Source: Bacteriovoracaceae bacterium UBA3083
GTDB lineage: Bacteria; Bdellovibrionota; Bacteriovoracia; Bacteriovoracales; Bacteriovoracaceae
Assembly (NCBI GenBank): GCA_002366565.1
Contig: DFBJ01000009.1
Location: 791,673 to 855,672, forward strand
Direction: 5' to 3'
DNA: 64,000 nt
A model generated the notes under the pieces. It worked only from the letters and a program-made list of their open reading frames with translations. It had not been told where the DNA came from and did no database searches. This document shows positions 61,773-64,000 of this stretch, piece after piece. Position 1 is the first letter of the stretch. Every line of letters starts with the position of its first letter. The translations under genes and the position numbers were made by a program.

Positions 61773-62993
61773 TTAATGGAGCGAATTTAATTGCATCATT
61801 GGCACTACCACTGAAAAGATAATAAATGCTACTGCAATACCCATCCCGACCAACATTATAGGCTCTAAGACGGAGGTTAGTCCATTAAGTTTTGATTCAA
61901 CTTGGTCTTCGTAATTTTCTGCAATGATCTTTAGCATATCTTCTAGTTCTCCTGATTTTTCCCCCAGTGTCATCATGTGTGTAACCATGGTAGGGAAAAG
62001 TCCTGATCTAACTAGTGGAGCAGCTAGTGATGCACCTTCTGATACATTTATTTTTGCTTCTTCTACTGCTTGTTGCATATGAACATTAGCAATTAGGTTT
62101 TTTACAATTTTTAATGCTGCAATAATTGGAACACCTGAGTTAAGAAGTGTTGCAAGTGTAGAGCAAAATCTACTTACATTTACCATTGTAACAAGTTCTC
62201 CAATGATAGGAAGCTTAAGTAATAAGTCATCCCATCTAGACTTTCCTTGTTTTGTTTTAATATATTTTTTAAACGAAGTGAAGGCAAAGAAAGTCCCAAT
62301 AATTACTGCCCACCAGTAACTCTTTAGAAATTGTGAAATCCAAATACAAATTTCTGTTTGTAGTGGTAAATCTTTTTTCATTGTCTCAAATATTCTTGTA
62401 ATCTTAGGGATAACAAAAATAAATATGATCCCCATCATTCCAGCACCAACAAATGCCATAATTAATGGGTAAGTCATTGCTCCCTTAATCTTATTCTTTA
62501 GCTTAACTTGCGCTTCTGTAAAGTCGGCAAGTCTTAGAAGAACGACCTGTAGTGTTCCAGACGTTTCTCCTGCATCAACCATGTTGACATAGACATTATC
62601 GAAGACTTTAGGGTAGTCACTTAATGCATTCGCAAGAGATGAACCTTCATTAATCTTTTGTTTTATTTCAGCAAGAATAGACTTAAATTTTTGATTATCT
62701 GTTTGGTCTACAAGAGCGTTAAATGCTTCAACAATTTGGATCTTTGCTTTTATAAGTGTCGCAAGCTGTCTTGTCATAAGTGATAGCTCTTGAATTGAGA
62801 CAATTGGGCCAAACGAGAATGAGGTGCTACTACTTATAGAAGATTTATTTTGAGACTTTTGTTCTGATATTTCTATAAGCATTATGCCCATGGAGCGAAC
62901 TTTAGCCTTGGCCGAACTTAGACTATCAGAATCAATTGTCTTTTTAATTTCTTTTCCAGTCTTATCAAGACCTTTATAGCTATATATTGCCAT
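61773..62993 (-). CDS. gspF: type II secretion inner-membrane platform protein GspF
   Basis: A 406-residue polytopic protein. Two homologous helical cytoplasmic domains (about 65-190 and 270-390) alternate with three transmembrane helices (about 170-195, 225-245 and 375-400). Conserved segments include LTRQLATLIKAKIQIVEA, VDAGETSGTL and, in the second domain, LGEKSGELEDML and EPIMLVGMGIAVAF. GspF contacts the ATPase GspE and the pseudopilins and forms the membrane platform. The gene ends 22 bases before gspG and starts 11 bases after gspE. Confidence 0.95.
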   Translation of the reverse strand: MAIYSYKGLDKTGKEIKKTIDSDSLSSAKAKVRSMGIMLIEISEQKSQNKSSISSSTSFSFGPIVSIQELSLMTRQLATLIKAKIQIVEAFNALVDQTDNQKFKSILAEIKQKINEGSSLANALSDYPKVFDNVYVNMVDAGETSGTLQVVLLRLADFTEAQVKLKNKIKGAMTYPLIMAFVGAGMMGIIFIFVIPKITRIFETMKKDLPLQTEICIWISQFLKSYWWAVIIGTFFAFTSFKKYIKTKQGKSRWDDLLLKLPIIGELVTMVNVSRFCSTLATLLNSGVPIIAALKIVKNLIANVHMQQAVEEAKINVSEGASLAAPLVRSGLFPTMVTHMMTLGEKSGELEDMLKIIAENYEDQVESKLNGLTSVLEPIMLVGMGIAVAFIIFSVVVPMMQLNSLH

Positions 62994-63004
62994 TCTTTAT
63001 AACC

Positions 63005-64000
63005 TTATTCGTCTTCTTGGTGATCTTCGTCATTAATTGCTCTAACCATCTCATCAACAGATGTAATACCTGAAAATACCTTTGAAAGAGCATCGCCTCT
63101 AAGAGTAATCATTCCATTTTTTACTGCCGCTTTTTTTATAGAACCTGAATCTGCTTTCTTTAGAACTAGCGGGCGAATAATATCATCTATAATAAGTAGT
63201 TCTGAAACGACAGTCATTCCACTAAAGCCATCATAGTTACACTTAGGACAACCTTTGTGAGTAAATACTGTGGCGTCATTTGGAACAGAAGTTACTCTCA
63301 TCATTTCCATATCAAATGGAGTTACTTGATGAGGAACTTTACAGTGATTACAAAGCTTACGTATAAGTCTTTGAGCTAATACTCCAGCAAGTGAAGATGC
63401 AATTAGAAAGGGTTGAACACCCATGTCAATTAATCTACCAGGAGCAGAAAAAGAGTCATTGGTGTGAATTGTAGATAGAACAAAGTGACCTGTAAGAGAT
63501 GCTTGAATTGCCATTTCAGCAGTTTCTTTATCTCTTGTTTCACCAACCATTATAACATCAGGGTTTTGTCTTAGTATTGACCTAAGGGCTATAGCAAATG
63601 AGAGATCAATTTTACTATTTACCTGGATTTGTGAAATTCCTGGAACTTCATATTCTACGGGGTCTTCTACAGTGATAATCATTTTATCAGGAGTGTTAAT
63701 TTCATCTAGCATAGCAAAGAGAGTCGTTGTCTTACCGTGCCCAGTTGGTCCTGATACGTATACAACTCCATGCTTTCTAGAACCAAGTTCTTGTAAGTCT
63801 TTTAAGACCTTTCCGTGAAAGCCTAAGTTCTCAAGCTTTAAAATAGTATTGTTCTTCTCGAGTATTCTCATAACAATTCTTTCACCACTTTGGATTGGAA
63901 CTGTAGATAAACGAATATCAATATCTTTTCCGGCCATCTTTATTGGAATACGACCATCTTGAGGGAGTCTTTTTTCTGCAATATCAAGTTTCGCCATAAC
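63005..64000 (-). CDS. gspE: type II secretion ATPase GspE (partial, runs off right edge)
   Basis: The C-terminal 331 residues of the ATPase; the reading frame is open to the window edge, so the start lies outside. Visible are LDIAEKRLPQDGRI, the Walker A motif GPTGHGKTTT, the Asp-box region TVEDPVEYE, Walker B ILRQNPDVIMVGETRD and the His-box GHFVLSTIHTND. A zinc motif is formed by CNHC and CPKC. GspE hydrolyses ATP on the cytoplasmic side to drive pseudopilus growth. Internal methionine codons near the edge are not true starts. It is the first visible gene of the cluster. Confidence 0.96.
   Translation of the reverse strand, partial: VMAKLDIAEKRLPQDGRIPIKMAGKDIDIRLSTVPIQSGERIVMRILEKNNTILKLENLGFHGKVLKDLQELGSRKHGVVYVSGPTGHGKTTTLFAMLDEINTPDKMIITVEDPVEYEVPGISQIQVNSKIDLSFAIALRSILRQNPDVIMVGETRDKETAEMAIQASLTGHFVLSTIHTNDSFSAPGRLIDMGVQPFLIASSLAGVLAQRLIRKLCNHCKVPHQVTPFDMEMMRVTSVPNDATVFTHKGCPKCNYDGFSGMTVVSELLIIDDIIRPLVLKKADSGSIKKAAVKNGMITLRGDALSKVFSGITSVDEMVRAINDEDHQEDE

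Noticed and set aside
63005..63997. GspE taken as a complete 330-residue gene
   Set aside because: The frame is open past the methionine to the window edge and GspE proteins are about 500-570 residues, so it is partial.

Overview
The window is an AT-rich chromosomal segment from a Gram-negative bacterium. Many genes have signal peptides, lipoboxes or outer-membrane barrel features, and a type II secretion cluster runs off the right edge. The low GC, the abundance of large secreted proteins without recognisable domains, a PilZ protein, a chemoreceptor and several sigma-28-like promoters suggest a motile, predatory bacterium of the Bdellovibrio-and-like-organisms group, perhaps a marine Halobacteriovorax type. 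That assignment is inference. No rRNA, tRNA, CRISPR array, insertion sequence or prophage was recognised.

Layout. 1-6.8 kb: a HEAT-like membrane-anchored protein, a PilZ protein, aminopeptidase N and two tandem solute-binding-like paralogues. 6.9-10 kb: a 1017-residue secreted protein with a glycine-zipper segment. 10-13.3 kb: class II fructose-bisphosphate aldolase, divergent from a fused alpha-beta E1 2-oxoacid dehydrogenase. 13.3-20.5 kb: a chemoreceptor, then a minus-strand trio of FecR protein, TPR/beta-barrel protein and CHASE2-adenylate cyclase. 20.6-23.4 kb: an envelope operon ending in an ArsC-like protein, then hemF. 23.5-28.8 kb: two paralogous secreted proteins and a large serine-rich secreted protein. 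29-36 kb: a lipoprotein, an unlisted 50-residue ORF and a complete suf operon (Rrf2 regulator, sufB, C, D, S and an Nfu-type protein). 36-46.5 kb: a fatty-acid-hydroxylase-family enzyme, an 82-residue protein, a GlpG-like rhomboid protease, an 1823-residue secreted protein with repeated cysteine pairs, argS, a cysteine-rich secreted protein and a GNAT enzyme. 46.6-54.6 kb: a secreted unknown, an atypical type IIA topoisomerase pair with lysine-rich tails, a LamG lipoprotein, an IHF/HU protein, a MerR regulator and a prenyl diphosphate synthase. 54.6-64 kb: type II secretion genes in the order E(partial)-F-G-H-I-J-K-L-M-N, all on the minus strand.

The strongest cross-cutting signal is regulatory. 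Five genes for secreted or unknown proteins (23583, 24866, 26272, 38346 and minus-strand 37142) have sequences resembling sigma-28/FliA promoters, whose published consensus is TAAAGTTT-N11-GCCGATAA. The best is TATAGTTT-N11-GCCGATAA at 23530-23556. In predatory bacteria FliA is tied to the free-swimming attack phase, so these genes may form a motile-phase secretome served by the Sec pathway and the neighbouring type II system. The second notable system is the ParE/ParC-like pair. Its cleavage subunit is only 488 residues, lacks the usual C-terminal domain and carries a GIGTGFS motif that resembles eukaryotic and phage enzymes more than typical bacterial ones.
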